Source: Fimenecus sp045594885
Lineage (GTDB): Bacteria > Bacillota > Clostridia > Oscillospirales > Acutalibacteraceae
Assembly (NCBI GenBank): GCA_045594885.1
Contig: JAZNZJ010000050.1
Coordinates: forward strand, 1-40,615
Length of the DNA: 40,615 nucleotides
Reading direction: 5' to 3'
Positions 15,983 through 23,883 of this stretch are shown here, in pieces. The notes beneath the pieces are model-generated. The model had not been told where the DNA came from. It searched no databases and saw nothing but the letters and a program-made list of their open reading frames with translations. The number at the start of each line of letters is the position of its first letter. The first letter of the stretch is position 1. The position numbers were made by a program, and so were the translations under genes.

Positions 15983-17492
15983 GAAATTTTTCAAAAAACG
16001 TTACAAAAGAATAGAAAACTTTTTTACTCATTTACCGCTCTTTGCCAAGTATCTTACAATTATGACGGCAATGATTTTGGTGAGCTATCTTGTGCTTACA
16101 ACGGCGCTTATGGTGTTCCTTTCAACCCGATGGACAAGTGAGAAAAAAGATTTGCTTGTTGAAAATGTTACATTGAATGCAGAATATTGCGAAACAATTC
16201 TTTCACAATGTGACACTCAGGCAGATGTTAGTAATGCACTTGTGATTATATGCAATAATATTGCGGTAACGTCAAATGCTATTGATGCGGATATTTTCGT
16301 CTGTAACAATGACGGTAAGGTGATTGTCTGCAAAGAGGATTTCACCTATAATATGGGCGATTGTATGCTTCACAACGGGTATAACGTACCTTCATATATT
16401 ATGGATGAAGTGCAATCGGGAAATTATTTCAGCGACGACAAGATTGAAGGGCTTTTTAATGTGCCGACATTTTTTGCCGGTTGTCCCGTAAAGGTGAACG
16501 GTGTGACTGTTGCTACGATTTTTGCAACAACACCCATTGAGTCCAGCTTAAAGGAATATGCGGGTAATATTATGAGTATGTATTTGTCGTCTGCCCTGTT
16601 TGCAGCGGCATTGTCATTCCTTGTTGTTTACGGTTTTACCGCAAAACTTACCCGACCCTTAAGGCAGATGTCGAATGCAACGAAATCTTATGCAAAAGGT
16701 GATTTCAGTAAAAGGGTAACGGTGAGAGGCTCTGATGAATTTGCAGAATTGTGCCAGTCATTTAACCAAATGGCATCGGCATTGTCAATTCTTGAGTCCT
16801 CAAGAAGAAGCTTTGTGGCTAATGTTTCTCACGAACTGAAAACACCAATGACAACAATAGGCGGGTTTATTGACGGTATGCTTGACGGCACAATACCCGA
16901 AGAAAAGCACGGCGAATATTTGCAGATAGTTTCAAATGAGGTCAAACGACTCTCTCGACTTGTTACATCAATGCTCAATCTTTCGAAAATTGAGGCGGGT
17001 GAGCTTGAACTCAAACCGACGGATTTTGATGTTAGTCAATTGCTTATAAATTGTATGCTTACCTTTGAGCAGGAAATTGACAAGAAAAATATTGTGGTCG
17101 AAGGCTTTGAAGACGTTGGTCAGGTAATGCTATATGCTGACCGTGATATGATTTATCAGGTTGTTTATAACCTTGTTGACAATGCAGTCAAGTTCACTAA
17201 TGAAAATGGTACAATCACCGTATTTGCGGGTGAAAATGATAAGGGTCAGATTTATGTATCAATTCAGAATTCGGGTGACGGAATTTCTTCAGAGGAAATT
17301 GGCAGAATATTTGAAAGGTTCTATAAAGTTGATAAATCAAGAAGCTATGACGTAAAAAGTGCGGGGCTTGGTCTTTATCTTTGTAAGACACTTGTTGAAA
17401 TGCACGGCGGTAAGATTTTTGCTGAAAGTGTTGAGGGGGAATTTACAAGATTCTCAATGCTTTTTAATGAAAAACCAAAAAACAAAAAATAA
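15969..17492 (+). CDS. Membrane sensor histidine kinase
   Basis: This 507-residue kinase partners the upstream response regulator. Membrane segments lie at about residues 27-51 and 197-220, enclosing an extracytoplasmic sensor region of about 145 residues with several cysteines (YCETILSQC, VICNN). A HAMP domain (about 220-272) leads directly into HisKA with phosphorylation site H288 in NVSHELKTPMTTIGGF, then HATPase_c with N box NLVDNAVKF, G1 near NSGDGI and G2 SAGLGLYL. There is no cytoplasmic PAS domain between HAMP and HisKA, unlike WalK. The start ATG 15969 lies inside the regulator gene, implying translational coupling. Confidence 0.93.
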   Translation: MTKTKKFFKKRYKRIENFFTHLPLFAKYLTIMTAMILVSYLVLTTALMVFLSTRWTSEKKDLLVENVTLNAEYCETILSQCDTQADVSNALVIICNNIAVTSNAIDADIFVCNNDGKVIVCKEDFTYNMGDCMLHNGYNVPSYIMDEVQSGNYFSDDKIEGLFNVPTFFAGCPVKVNGVTVATIFATTPIESSLKEYAGNIMSMYLSSALFAAALSFLVVYGFTAKLTRPLRQMSNATKSYAKGDFSKRVTVRGSDEFAELCQSFNQMASALSILESSRRSFVANVSHELKTPMTTIGGFIDGMLDGTIPEEKHGEYLQIVSNEVKRLSRLVTSMLNLSKIEAGELELKPTDFDVSQLLINCMLTFEQEIDKKNIVVEGFEDVGQVMLYADRDMIYQVVYNLVDNAVKFTNENGTITVFAGENDKGQIYVSIQNSGDGISSEEIGRIFERFYKVDKSRSYDVKSAGLGLYLCKTLVEMHGGKIFAESVEGEFTRFSMLFNEKPKNKK

Positions 17493-17509
17493 CCTACGGA
17501 GGTTTCATT

Positions 17510-18907
17510 ATGGATGAAAACTTTGAAAGAGATATAAACAATACAAATGACGAAACGGTGAATTATACCCAACCTGAAAACAGACAGAACGGGTATTATC
17601 AAACCTCGTATTATGGCGGTTATCAAACAGGTGGTCAATATCAACACACGCCCTATGGCTACAGTCAACCACAACCTGAGGCAGAAAAGAAAAAGTCAAA
17701 GGGAAAGAAAAAAGGTTTAATTATTGCGGTGGTAATAATTCTTCTTGCTTTTCTTATTGCCGTTGTGGGTATGTTCTCTGCTTTCATTTTTAAAGGCTTT
17801 AGTGAAAATGTGCCACCTGCAGACGATTCTCAGGTTGAATTTAATGAAGTGCCAAGCGGTAATGAGGAAGAAGAAATTGTTGACGGAGCTCTCACACCCG
17901 GTCAGATTTACAAAAAGGTTTATGATAGTTCGGTGGGTATTCTTGTTTATACAAGAAATCAACAACAGGTTTATTCTGAAGGCACGGGCATTGTAATGGG
18001 TCTTAATGGTGACGGGAATGCCACATACATCATTACTTGTGCTCACGTAATAAATGTGAAAAATGGTCGTATAATTGTTCAGACTGCAGATGGTACACAG
18101 TATGACGGCACAGTGGTGGGCATTGACGCTAAAACGGATATTGGATTACTGAAAATCCCAACAACCGACCTTAAAGCAGCAGAATTTGCCGATTCACAGA
18201 GTGTTAGTGTTGGTGATGATGTATATGCAATCGGTAACCCTGGCGGAACACAGTTCTTCGGTTCGTTTACTGACGGTATGATTTCAGCAATCGGACGTCC
18301 CGTGAACAGCCCCGTTGGTTATGAGGTGGCTTGTATTCAGCATACCGCACCAATTAACCCCGGTAATTCGGGCGGTGCACTTGTGAATGCATATGGTCAG
18401 GTTATTGGTGTAAATTCATCAAAAATCGCATCAGAAGAATATGAGGGAATGGGATTCTCCGTTCCATCTGCAACGGTTAAAGAAATCGTTGACGAGTTAA
18501 TTAAAAACGGTTATGTATCAAATCGCCCTGTGCTTGGTGTACAGTTTGTTGAGGCTACTACAAATCAGACCTATGCAATTATTGTAAAGGCAAATAAATT
18601 ACCCGCAGGTTCAATTGTAATTGATACAATAATGAACGGTAGTGATTTATTAGGTAAAGACATTAAAACAGGTGATATGATTATTGCGGCTAATGGTAAG
18701 GACCTTGACACTTACAATGTATTGCTTGAAATTATTGAAAACGGTAAGGTGGGTGACACAATAACACTTACAATTTGCCGTGTTGATTCGCAATACAATA
18801 TTTCAACTTTCGATGTTGATGTTAAGCTTGTTGACGATGCAAATGTTTCAGAGCCAGAAAGCGAATATGATGACTATAGTGATTTTCTTAACCCCTTCGG
18901 GCAATAA
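17510..18907 (+). CDS. htrA: HtrA/DegP-like membrane serine protease with PDZ domain
   Basis: HtrA proteases degrade misfolded proteins at the outer face of the membrane. The product (465 residues) has a cytoplasmic, Tyr/Gln/Asn-rich N-terminal stretch of about 55 residues, a basic KKKSKGKKKG patch, one membrane segment at about 70-95, an acidic linker, a trypsin-like domain with triad H179 (TCAHVI), D210 (DIGLLKI) and S287 (GNSGGAL), and one PDZ domain at about 350-440. ACGGAGG precedes ATG 17510, 17 bases after the kinase stop, so it is cotranscribed with the two-component system and is a likely effector of that envelope-stress response. Confidence 0.95.
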   Translation: MDENFERDINNTNDETVNYTQPENRQNGYYQTSYYGGYQTGGQYQHTPYGYSQPQPEAEKKKSKGKKKGLIIAVVIILLAFLIAVVGMFSAFIFKGFSENVPPADDSQVEFNEVPSGNEEEEIVDGALTPGQIYKKVYDSSVGILVYTRNQQQVYSEGTGIVMGLNGDGNATYIITCAHVINVKNGRIIVQTADGTQYDGTVVGIDAKTDIGLLKIPTTDLKAAEFADSQSVSVGDDVYAIGNPGGTQFFGSFTDGMISAIGRPVNSPVGYEVACIQHTAPINPGNSGGALVNAYGQVIGVNSSKIASEEYEGMGFSVPSATVKEIVDELIKNGYVSNRPVLGVQFVEATTNQTYAIIVKANKLPAGSIVIDTIMNGSDLLGKDIKTGDMIIAANGKDLDTYNVLLEIIENGKVGDTITLTICRVDSQYNISTFDVDVKLVDDANVSEPESEYDDYSDFLNPFGQ

Positions 18908-18929
18908 GTGAACAGAATATGATATAATG

Positions 18930-18957
18930 AACCGGACGAATATTTCGTTCGGTTTTT
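18930..18957 (+). terminator. Terminator after htrA
   Basis: The stem CCGGACGAA with TTCGTTCGG, closed by a short AT loop and one G-T pair, is followed by TTTTTTG. Confidence 0.85.
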
Positions 18958-18958
18958 T

Positions 18959-18987
18959 GTTTACATATCAGAATGCAGATGATAAAA
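18959..18987 (+). promoter_or_regulatory. Promoter of the unknown membrane protein gene
   Basis: TTTACA at 18959-18964 and TAAAAT at 18982-18987 are separated by 17 bases. Confidence 0.6.
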
Positions 18988-19014
18988 TAATATTAGAATT
19001 TTGTGAGGTGCTTT

Positions 19015-20169
19015 ATGAAAAACATTAAAATTAAAGAAACATTAAAGTGTTTTATGGTATTGTTTACACCCATAATAGCATTGATGATTATTCCTTTTAT
19101 TCCCCTTATGTTTTTTCAAAACGGAGTAGGAATTGTGTTGATGTTAGGGCTTTTGATAATAGCAATTGCAATTCTCTTTAAAATGTTTGCAACTTTGTTG
19201 GGTGCAGAAATTTTTATTGAAACTGTGTATTACTGGAAAAAAGACAGACTGTGGTATGCAGTGGGCAAAGATGATGAAAATGCTGATGAAATAGCAGATA
19301 AAATCATTAAAAAATGCACTTCTTTCGGTAGTGAAAAACAGGTGTCAAAGTCCGAAAAAGAGCTTGTGTGTGCAAGATATAAAAGACAGCATTCAGCCAC
19401 TTTGGATTGGGCAACCATTGAAAAAATGATTTTAGTTTATCGCACAGAACATCTCGATGAGCAAAAATTTAACAGAATTATGGCTTCTGCAAGAAATACG
19501 GTGCGTCAGTTGAAATGTGATAAATCAAAAATGATTTTTCTTGAAAAAGAAAAGAAGAATGCTCCCGTTGCAACTGCGGCGGCGGTAATAATTCTTGCTG
19601 ATTACATAGATGTACAAATCCCGTCCGTTGTAAGAAAAAAGAGAAGCTGTAACGAAATGGCAATTTTGCCCTGTGTGGTGGATTTGAGTGCTAAACGATG
19701 CTATTTTGACGGTATGAAAGAATATTATATGAGCACAAAGCCCACAAAAAACAGGACGATTGATTTGATAATTAAAATGGTCTTTGACGGTAAGTTACCG
19801 CTTGAGAATAATGACAGTTTTGATTATGAAAAAATCGACCCGAAATTGCCCGAAATGACCTTATATGAGATGCTGAAAGAGTTTAAAGATGCGGACAAGG
19901 ATATTGAAAAAGAAATTAAGAAAATGGGTGAGTCACTGAAAAACGGTGAAACAAAAAGAGTTGACGACAGTTTGTATATTAAAGTGGGCGATAAACTTGC
20001 GGTATATATGATATTTGAAGATGAAGAAAACCCCGATGTTGTTGAAATTGGTGAGGATAATTGCTGGAGTTATCCAAAACGTTTGCAAATTTCAAAGAAA
20101 GATAAGGCGGTATTAAGAGGGCAAGTGAACGCATTTTTTGATAATGGGTTAGAAGTAAAGTTCGAATGA
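19015..20169 (+). CDS. Hypothetical protein with two N-terminal membrane segments
   Basis: I do not recognise this 384-residue protein. Two close membrane segments near residues 10-30 and 34-60 form a hairpin, after which a Lys/Glu-rich soluble part of about 320 residues follows, probably cytoplasmic. It includes a helical region near VYRTEHLDEQKFNRIMASARN, an Ala-rich strand (APVATAAAVIILADYI) and a charged coiled-coil-like segment (KDADKDIEKEIKKMGESLKN). ATG 19015 is chosen because GAGGTG at 19004-19009 precedes it; the GTG at 19003 is part of that site. It has its own promoter and stands alone between two terminators or promoters. Confidence 0.75.
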   Translation: MKNIKIKETLKCFMVLFTPIIALMIIPFIPLMFFQNGVGIVLMLGLLIIAIAILFKMFATLLGAEIFIETVYYWKKDRLWYAVGKDDENADEIADKIIKKCTSFGSEKQVSKSEKELVCARYKRQHSATLDWATIEKMILVYRTEHLDEQKFNRIMASARNTVRQLKCDKSKMIFLEKEKKNAPVATAAAVIILADYIDVQIPSVVRKKRSCNEMAILPCVVDLSAKRCYFDGMKEYYMSTKPTKNRTIDLIIKMVFDGKLPLENNDSFDYEKIDPKLPEMTLYEMLKEFKDADKDIEKEIKKMGESLKNGETKRVDDSLYIKVGDKLAVYMIFEDEENPDVVEIGEDNCWSYPKRLQISKKDKAVLRGQVNAFFDNGLEVKFE

Positions 20170-20210
20170 TTTAAAGAAAAATAAAACTACATATTTCGAC
20201 CTTTTTTGTA

Positions 20211-20239
20211 TTTACATTTCATTAGTGGAATGGTAAAAT
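20211..20239 (+). promoter_or_regulatory. Promoter of the mscS gene
   Basis: TTTACA at 20211-20216 and TAAAAT at 20234-20239 have a 17-base spacer; the start codon follows 30 bases later. Confidence 0.65.
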
Positions 20240-20268
20240 GTAGTAAATAATTTTTAAGGAGAGATTTT

Positions 20269-21081
20269 ATGGATATATTAGCTCTTAAAACAATGCTTGT
20301 TCAGTTTGCGGCTACTTGGGGTGGCAAAATTGTAGGTTCTTTAATCGTTTTGATAGTTGGTTTAAAATTGGTCAAAACATTGATTAAATGGCTTAGAAAA
20401 TCACCAAAGCTTGACAAACTCGATGACAGTCTTCGCTCATTCCTCAGCAGCTTTGCAAGTATTGCTCTTTACGCAATTCTTGTAATTGTTATTGCATCAA
20501 TTCTTGGCATTCCTGCAACATCATTCATCACAATTTTAGCTACTTGCGGTGCTGCAATCGGTCTTGCACTTCAAGGTTCACTCAGTAACTTTGCAGGCGG
20601 ACTTATGATTCTTCTCTTTAAACCCTTTAAAGTTGGCGATTACATTGAAGCATCGGGTGAGGCAGGTATTGTTTCAGAGATTTCTGTTGTTTATACTGAA
20701 ATTCTTACACTTGACAACAAACGTGTCACAATTCCCAATGGCGGACTTACAAACTCTGTAATTGAAAACTATTCATCAGAAGAACTCCGCAGAGTTGACC
20801 TTAACTTTAGTGCCGCTTATAACTGCGATATGAAAAAGGTTAAAGAGGTTATCAGTGAAATTGTTGAGGCACACCCAAAGGCACTCAAAAAGCCCGAACC
20901 TTTTGTTCGTGTTTCAGAATGTGCTGACAGTGCACTTACATATACAGTTCGTGTATGGTGTAAGAATGCTGATTATTGGGATGTTTACTTTGATGTGCTT
21001 GAAGGAGTTAAAGAGGCGTTTGATAAAAACGGAATTGAAATTCCATATAAGCAGATTGATGTTCACGTTGATAATAAGTAA
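20269..21081 (+). CDS. mscS: Small-conductance mechanosensitive channel MscS
   Basis: MscS opens under membrane tension to release solutes on hypo-osmotic shock. The 270-residue product has three membrane helices (about 15-38, 56-80, 84-115). The third carries the pore pattern of Gly and Ala (ATCGAAIGLALQGSLSNFAGG), followed by the beta domain (FKVGDYIEASGEAGIVSEI, TLDNKRVTIPNGGLTNSVIEN) and the alpha/beta C-terminal domain. The length and order match E. coli-type MscS. AAGGAGA precedes ATG 20269. It converges on spoVAC with a shared terminator. Confidence 0.95.
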   Translation: MDILALKTMLVQFAATWGGKIVGSLIVLIVGLKLVKTLIKWLRKSPKLDKLDDSLRSFLSSFASIALYAILVIVIASILGIPATSFITILATCGAAIGLALQGSLSNFAGGLMILLFKPFKVGDYIEASGEAGIVSEISVVYTEILTLDNKRVTIPNGGLTNSVIENYSSEELRRVDLNFSAAYNCDMKKVKEVISEIVEAHPKALKKPEPFVRVSECADSALTYTVRVWCKNADYWDVYFDVLEGVKEAFDKNGIEIPYKQIDVHVDNK

Positions 21082-21087
21082 TTTTAA

Positions 21088-21118
21088 AGGCTTACCCAAT
21101 GTAAGCCTTATTTTTTTA
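21088..21118. terminator. Bidirectional terminator between mscS and spoVAC
   Basis: AAGGCTTAC and GTAAGCCTT flank a CCAAT loop, followed by ATTTTTTT on the plus strand. The spoVAC stop lies at the T-run. Confidence 0.85.
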
Positions 21119-21559
21119 GTATAATTTAAAAATATAACAAATCGCACCGTAAATCACGGCAGAGAAAATTCCGTAGGCGATAACCGGACCTGCGATTTTA
21201 AAAAGATTTGCACCAACACCCATAATATATCCCTCTGCTTTAAATTCAAGGGCGGGGGACACAACAGAGTTTGCAAAGCCCGTAATGGGTACTATTGTAC
21301 CCGCACCTGCGTGTTTTGCGATTTTGTCGAATACACCTATTCCCGTAAGAATTGCGGTTATCAGAATGAGTGTTACGGGGGTCATAGCCTTTATTTCATT
21401 TTGACTAAGCCCTATTTTTTCATAAATGAAATTAAGGAATTGACCAAAAGTGCAAATTCCACCGCCTATTATAAAAGCCTTTATTCCGTTAATTAGTTTT
21501 GGTGAGTTTGGCGATGCTTTTTTCGCCATCTTGTCATATTCTTTGTCAGTTGTTGACAT
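21116..21559 (-). CDS. spoVAC: Stage V sporulation protein AC, standing alone
   Basis: SpoVAC is an inner spore membrane protein of the dipicolinic acid channel and behaves as a mechanosensitive channel in Bacillus. The 147-residue product shows the family blocks: PNSPKLINGIKAFIIGGGIC, NEIKAMTPVTLILITAILTG and GAGTIVPITGFANSVVSPAL, then GAGANLF-like GVGANLFKIAGPVIAYG, with four or so membrane helices. The usual partners spoVAD and spoVAE are not next to it: the next gene is divergent patatin. The ribosome site is weak (GGAATGAT). Expression would be expected in the forespore under sigma-G; no promoter was assigned. Confidence 0.93.
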   Translation of the reverse strand: MSTTDKEYDKMAKKASPNSPKLINGIKAFIIGGGICTFGQFLNFIYEKIGLSQNEIKAMTPVTLILITAILTGIGVFDKIAKHAGAGTIVPITGFANSVVSPALEFKAEGYIMGVGANLFKIAGPVIAYGIFSAVIYGAICYIFKLY

Positions 21560-21633
21560 AAATTATCATTCCAATACTTTTTATTTCACATTTTTATTTT
21601 TACATTTTTAAAAGGTTTAATAACTTACAAAAT

Positions 21634-21662
21634 TTGCAATAATAAGAAATATATGGTAAAAT
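21634..21662 (+). promoter_or_regulatory. Promoter of the patatin operon
   Basis: TTGCAA at 21634-21639 and TAAAAT at 21657-21662 have a 17-base spacer. Confidence 0.6.
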
Positions 21663-21695
21663 TTATTTTCAACATTTATTAGCGAGGTGAATTCT

Positions 21696-22556
21696 GTGGT
21701 TGGTTACATTGATGTGGGCGGTGGTATGCGTGCGGTCTATGGTGCGGGTGTGCTTGATTTCTGTCTTGATAACGGCATAGAATTTCCTTATTATATTGGT
21801 GTTTCTGCGGGTAGTGCGAATATAATTTCACATCTTGGCGGTCACAGAGAAAGAACATTACGGTTTTATCGTGATTATTCCTCAAGACAGGAATATATGA
21901 GCTTTAAAAATTGGGTGAAAAACAAAAAATATCTTGACCTTGATTATATTTACACTACTCTTACAAAAGATGGTGGCGAAGACCCGTTGAATTTTGACGT
22001 GATGCGTTCGCATTCCTGCGATTTTTATATTGTTACAACTGATGCACTGACGGGCGAAACGAAATATCTTGATTATAGGGACGTTGTAAGAAATGATTAC
22101 TACGAACTCAAGGCATCGTGCTGTATTCCAATAGTTTGTCCCGTAGTTGAAAAGAATGGGGCAAAATTTTATGACGGCGGACTTTCTGACCCCATACCTG
22201 TGCGAAAGGCTTTTGAGGACGGGTGTGACAAGGTGGTTGTTACTCTTACATTACCTAAAGATTACAGAAAAACCCACAAAGCACCGTCTCTTTTCTACAA
22301 TGCCATTTTGAGAGAAAATCCTGAAATAGCAATGCTGATGTATTCTATGATTGACAAGTATAACGATGACCTTGAATACATTAAAGCTCTTGAAAAAGAA
22401 GGCAGAGTGTTGATTCTTGCACCCGATGATTGCTGTGGAGTGACAACTCTCAAGCACCCATATGACGGCATAGAAAAACTTTATCACAAGGGCTATGAAA
22501 ATGCATCAAAAATAAAAGCTTTTCTGCAGGGGGAGGCTTTTTGTGAAGAAGTATAA
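21696..22556 (+). CDS. Patatin-like phospholipase
   Basis: Patatin enzymes hydrolyse acyl esters of phospholipids or lipids with a Ser-Asp dyad. The 286-residue product has the oxyanion loop GGGMRAVYGAG at residues 8-18, the nucleophile elbow G35-V-S37-A-G39 and the dyad aspartate D160 in YDGGLSDP. No signal peptide is visible, so it acts in the cytoplasm or at the inner membrane face; members of this RssA/YjjU type are common in Firmicutes. The start is GTG 21696, six bases after GAGGTG at 21684-21689; the GTG at 21687 lies in that site. It overlaps the next gene by 14 bases. Confidence 0.9.
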   Translation: MVGYIDVGGGMRAVYGAGVLDFCLDNGIEFPYYIGVSAGSANIISHLGGHRERTLRFYRDYSSRQEYMSFKNWVKNKKYLDLDYIYTTLTKDGGEDPLNFDVMRSHSCDFYIVTTDALTGETKYLDYRDVVRNDYYELKASCCIPIVCPVVEKNGAKFYDGGLSDPIPVRKAFEDGCDKVVVTLTLPKDYRKTHKAPSLFYNAILRENPEIAMLMYSMIDKYNDDLEYIKALEKEGRVLILAPDDCCGVTTLKHPYDGIEKLYHKGYENASKIKAFLQGEAFCEEV

Positions 22557-23412
22557 ATATAACCGATTTATGCGTGTGCTTTCAATAATTTTGATTGTGC
22601 TTGTAGTGTTTGAAATTGTTAATTTTATTCTTAGTGAAATCACCGACACAAAGGCTTACAAAGATGCGATTGCGGTAAGTGAAGAAATTTGGCTGACAAT
22701 CGAAAATAAACTTGATAATGGTGAAAAACTTACTGATGAAGATTATGAACTCATTCTTTCCCAAACGGGTTTGGGAAAATCTGCAGTTGAATATTTGATA
22801 AAAAATGATAATGTGCAGATGATTGAAGAATACCGTCAGTATTATCTGCAAGATAAGAATTATTCCTGTGTACGTGAGGGCGTTTTCGCCTGTCACGAGT
22901 TCATAACAAGTGAAGACGGTGAGGCGCTTGAGAATCCGGGTATTGCAAATTTAGAAAACGGTGATATAATAATCACGTTGAGTATTCATTCTTTAGGTTG
23001 GCGACATGGCCACGCAGCAATCGTAACAGATGCGGAAAACGGTATCACAGCAGAAGCGGTAATGATTGGCGAAAAGTCCGACTTCGGCAGGATTGATGAG
23101 TGGGAGGAGTTTCCTCTTGTAGCGGTCTTAAGACTTAAAGGTATTGATGAAAATACGCAGAATGAGATAGCACGTTTTTCAAGCGAAAAACTGATTGGTG
23201 TAAATTATGCACTTTCTGCAGGGCTATTCGGTGGCGGTGATTTTGAAGATGCACCGTTTACGACACATTGCGCACATTTTGTGTGGTATGCTTATAAGCA
23301 TATGGGCATTGACCTTGACTCAAATGGTGGTGTGGTTGTTACGCCGAAAGATATTCTGCACTGCGACCAACTTGAAATTGTTCAGATTTACGGAAATATT
23401 ATGGATTTATAA
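22543..23412 (+). CDS. Membrane-anchored permuted papain-like hydrolase (YiiX/C92 type)
   Basis: The 289-residue protein begins with a signal anchor at about residues 10-30 and a helical region to about 125. The catalytic part shows the permuted NlpC/P60 order typical of YiiX/YaeF (C92): NGDIIITLSIHSLGWRHGHA with the likely catalytic H157, then THCAHFVWYAYKHMGIDL with the likely nucleophile C243. Family members are amidases or acyl hydrolases acting on wall or lipid substrates; the reaction here is unknown. The start is GTG 22543 after GGGGGAGG. Coupling to a patatin suggests joint work on acyl or peptidoglycan-linked lipid substrates, which is inference. Confidence 0.8.
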   Translation: MKKYKYNRFMRVLSIILIVLVVFEIVNFILSEITDTKAYKDAIAVSEEIWLTIENKLDNGEKLTDEDYELILSQTGLGKSAVEYLIKNDNVQMIEEYRQYYLQDKNYSCVREGVFACHEFITSEDGEALENPGIANLENGDIIITLSIHSLGWRHGHAAIVTDAENGITAEAVMIGEKSDFGRIDEWEEFPLVAVLRLKGIDENTQNEIARFSSEKLIGVNYALSAGLFGGGDFEDAPFTTHCAHFVWYAYKHMGIDLDSNGGVVVTPKDILHCDQLEIVQIYGNIMDL

Positions 23413-23423
23413 AGGAGTCTGTT

Positions 23424-23822
23424 ATGAAAAAAATAATTGCAGCATTACTCGTTCTTGTTTTAGCAATCGTTTTTGTGGCTTGTGGTAACGAAGCAGTTTA
23501 TGAGCAAGTGGGCGATATTCAGGACATTACTGAAAAAACAACTGAAACCACCACGGAAGAAGATGTGACAGAAGAGTTTTTTGAAGAAGAGAGCTCCACA
23601 GAAGAATCCACTTCAGATACTACAACTTCAACCACAAAGAAAAATACAAATAATTCGAGCAATTCAAACACTCGCCCTTCAAAAACAACTACAACCACCA
23701 CAACAACTACTACCACTACCACTACTACTGAGCCACAGTCTGAAACTCCCAGTATTGTGCCGGAAGAATCAACTACTGAGGCAAGTTCAATTGTTGACTC
23801 TGATATGTCAAGACCATCATAA
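23424..23822 (+). CDS. Thr-rich small lipoprotein
   Basis: The 132-residue product has a lipoprotein signal peptide with the lipid-accepting cysteine at C20 (LAIVFVACG). The mature part is low complexity: acidic TTETTTEEDVTEEFFEEES, then Ser/Asn, a run of about 15 threonines near residues 87-101, and Pro/Ser/Glu. No folded domain is visible, so it may be a wall-spanning spacer or O-glycosylated stalk. AAAGGAG precedes ATG 23424, 11 bases after the papain-like gene. It is the third gene of the patatin operon. The threonine run is encoded by mixed ACA, ACT and ACC codons, which argues against simple polymerase slippage. Confidence 0.75.
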   Translation: MKKIIAALLVLVLAIVFVACGNEAVYEQVGDIQDITEKTTETTTEEDVTEEFFEEESSTEESTSDTTTSTTKKNTNNSSNSNTRPSKTTTTTTTTTTTTTTTEPQSETPSIVPEESTTEASSIVDSDMSRPS

Positions 23823-23840
23823 AATAAATGACAATAAAAA

Positions 23841-23874
23841 TGACCTATGGAAAAATCCATAGGTCATAATTTTT
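23841..23874. terminator. Bidirectional terminator between the lipoprotein and EF-G-like genes
   Basis: GACCTATGGA and TCCATAGGTC flank AAAA, with ATAATTTTTAT after it on the plus strand. Confidence 0.85.
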
Positions 23875-23883
23875 ATATTGAGA

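Noticed and set aside
15287..17492. Naming the two-component system WalRK
   Set aside because: The neighbours fit, but the kinase lacks the PAS domain and walH/walI are absent; sequence similarity by eye does not decide.
23519..23860. Minus-strand Val-rich frame of 113 codons
   Set aside because: It is the antisense of the poly-Thr codons of the lipoprotein gene.
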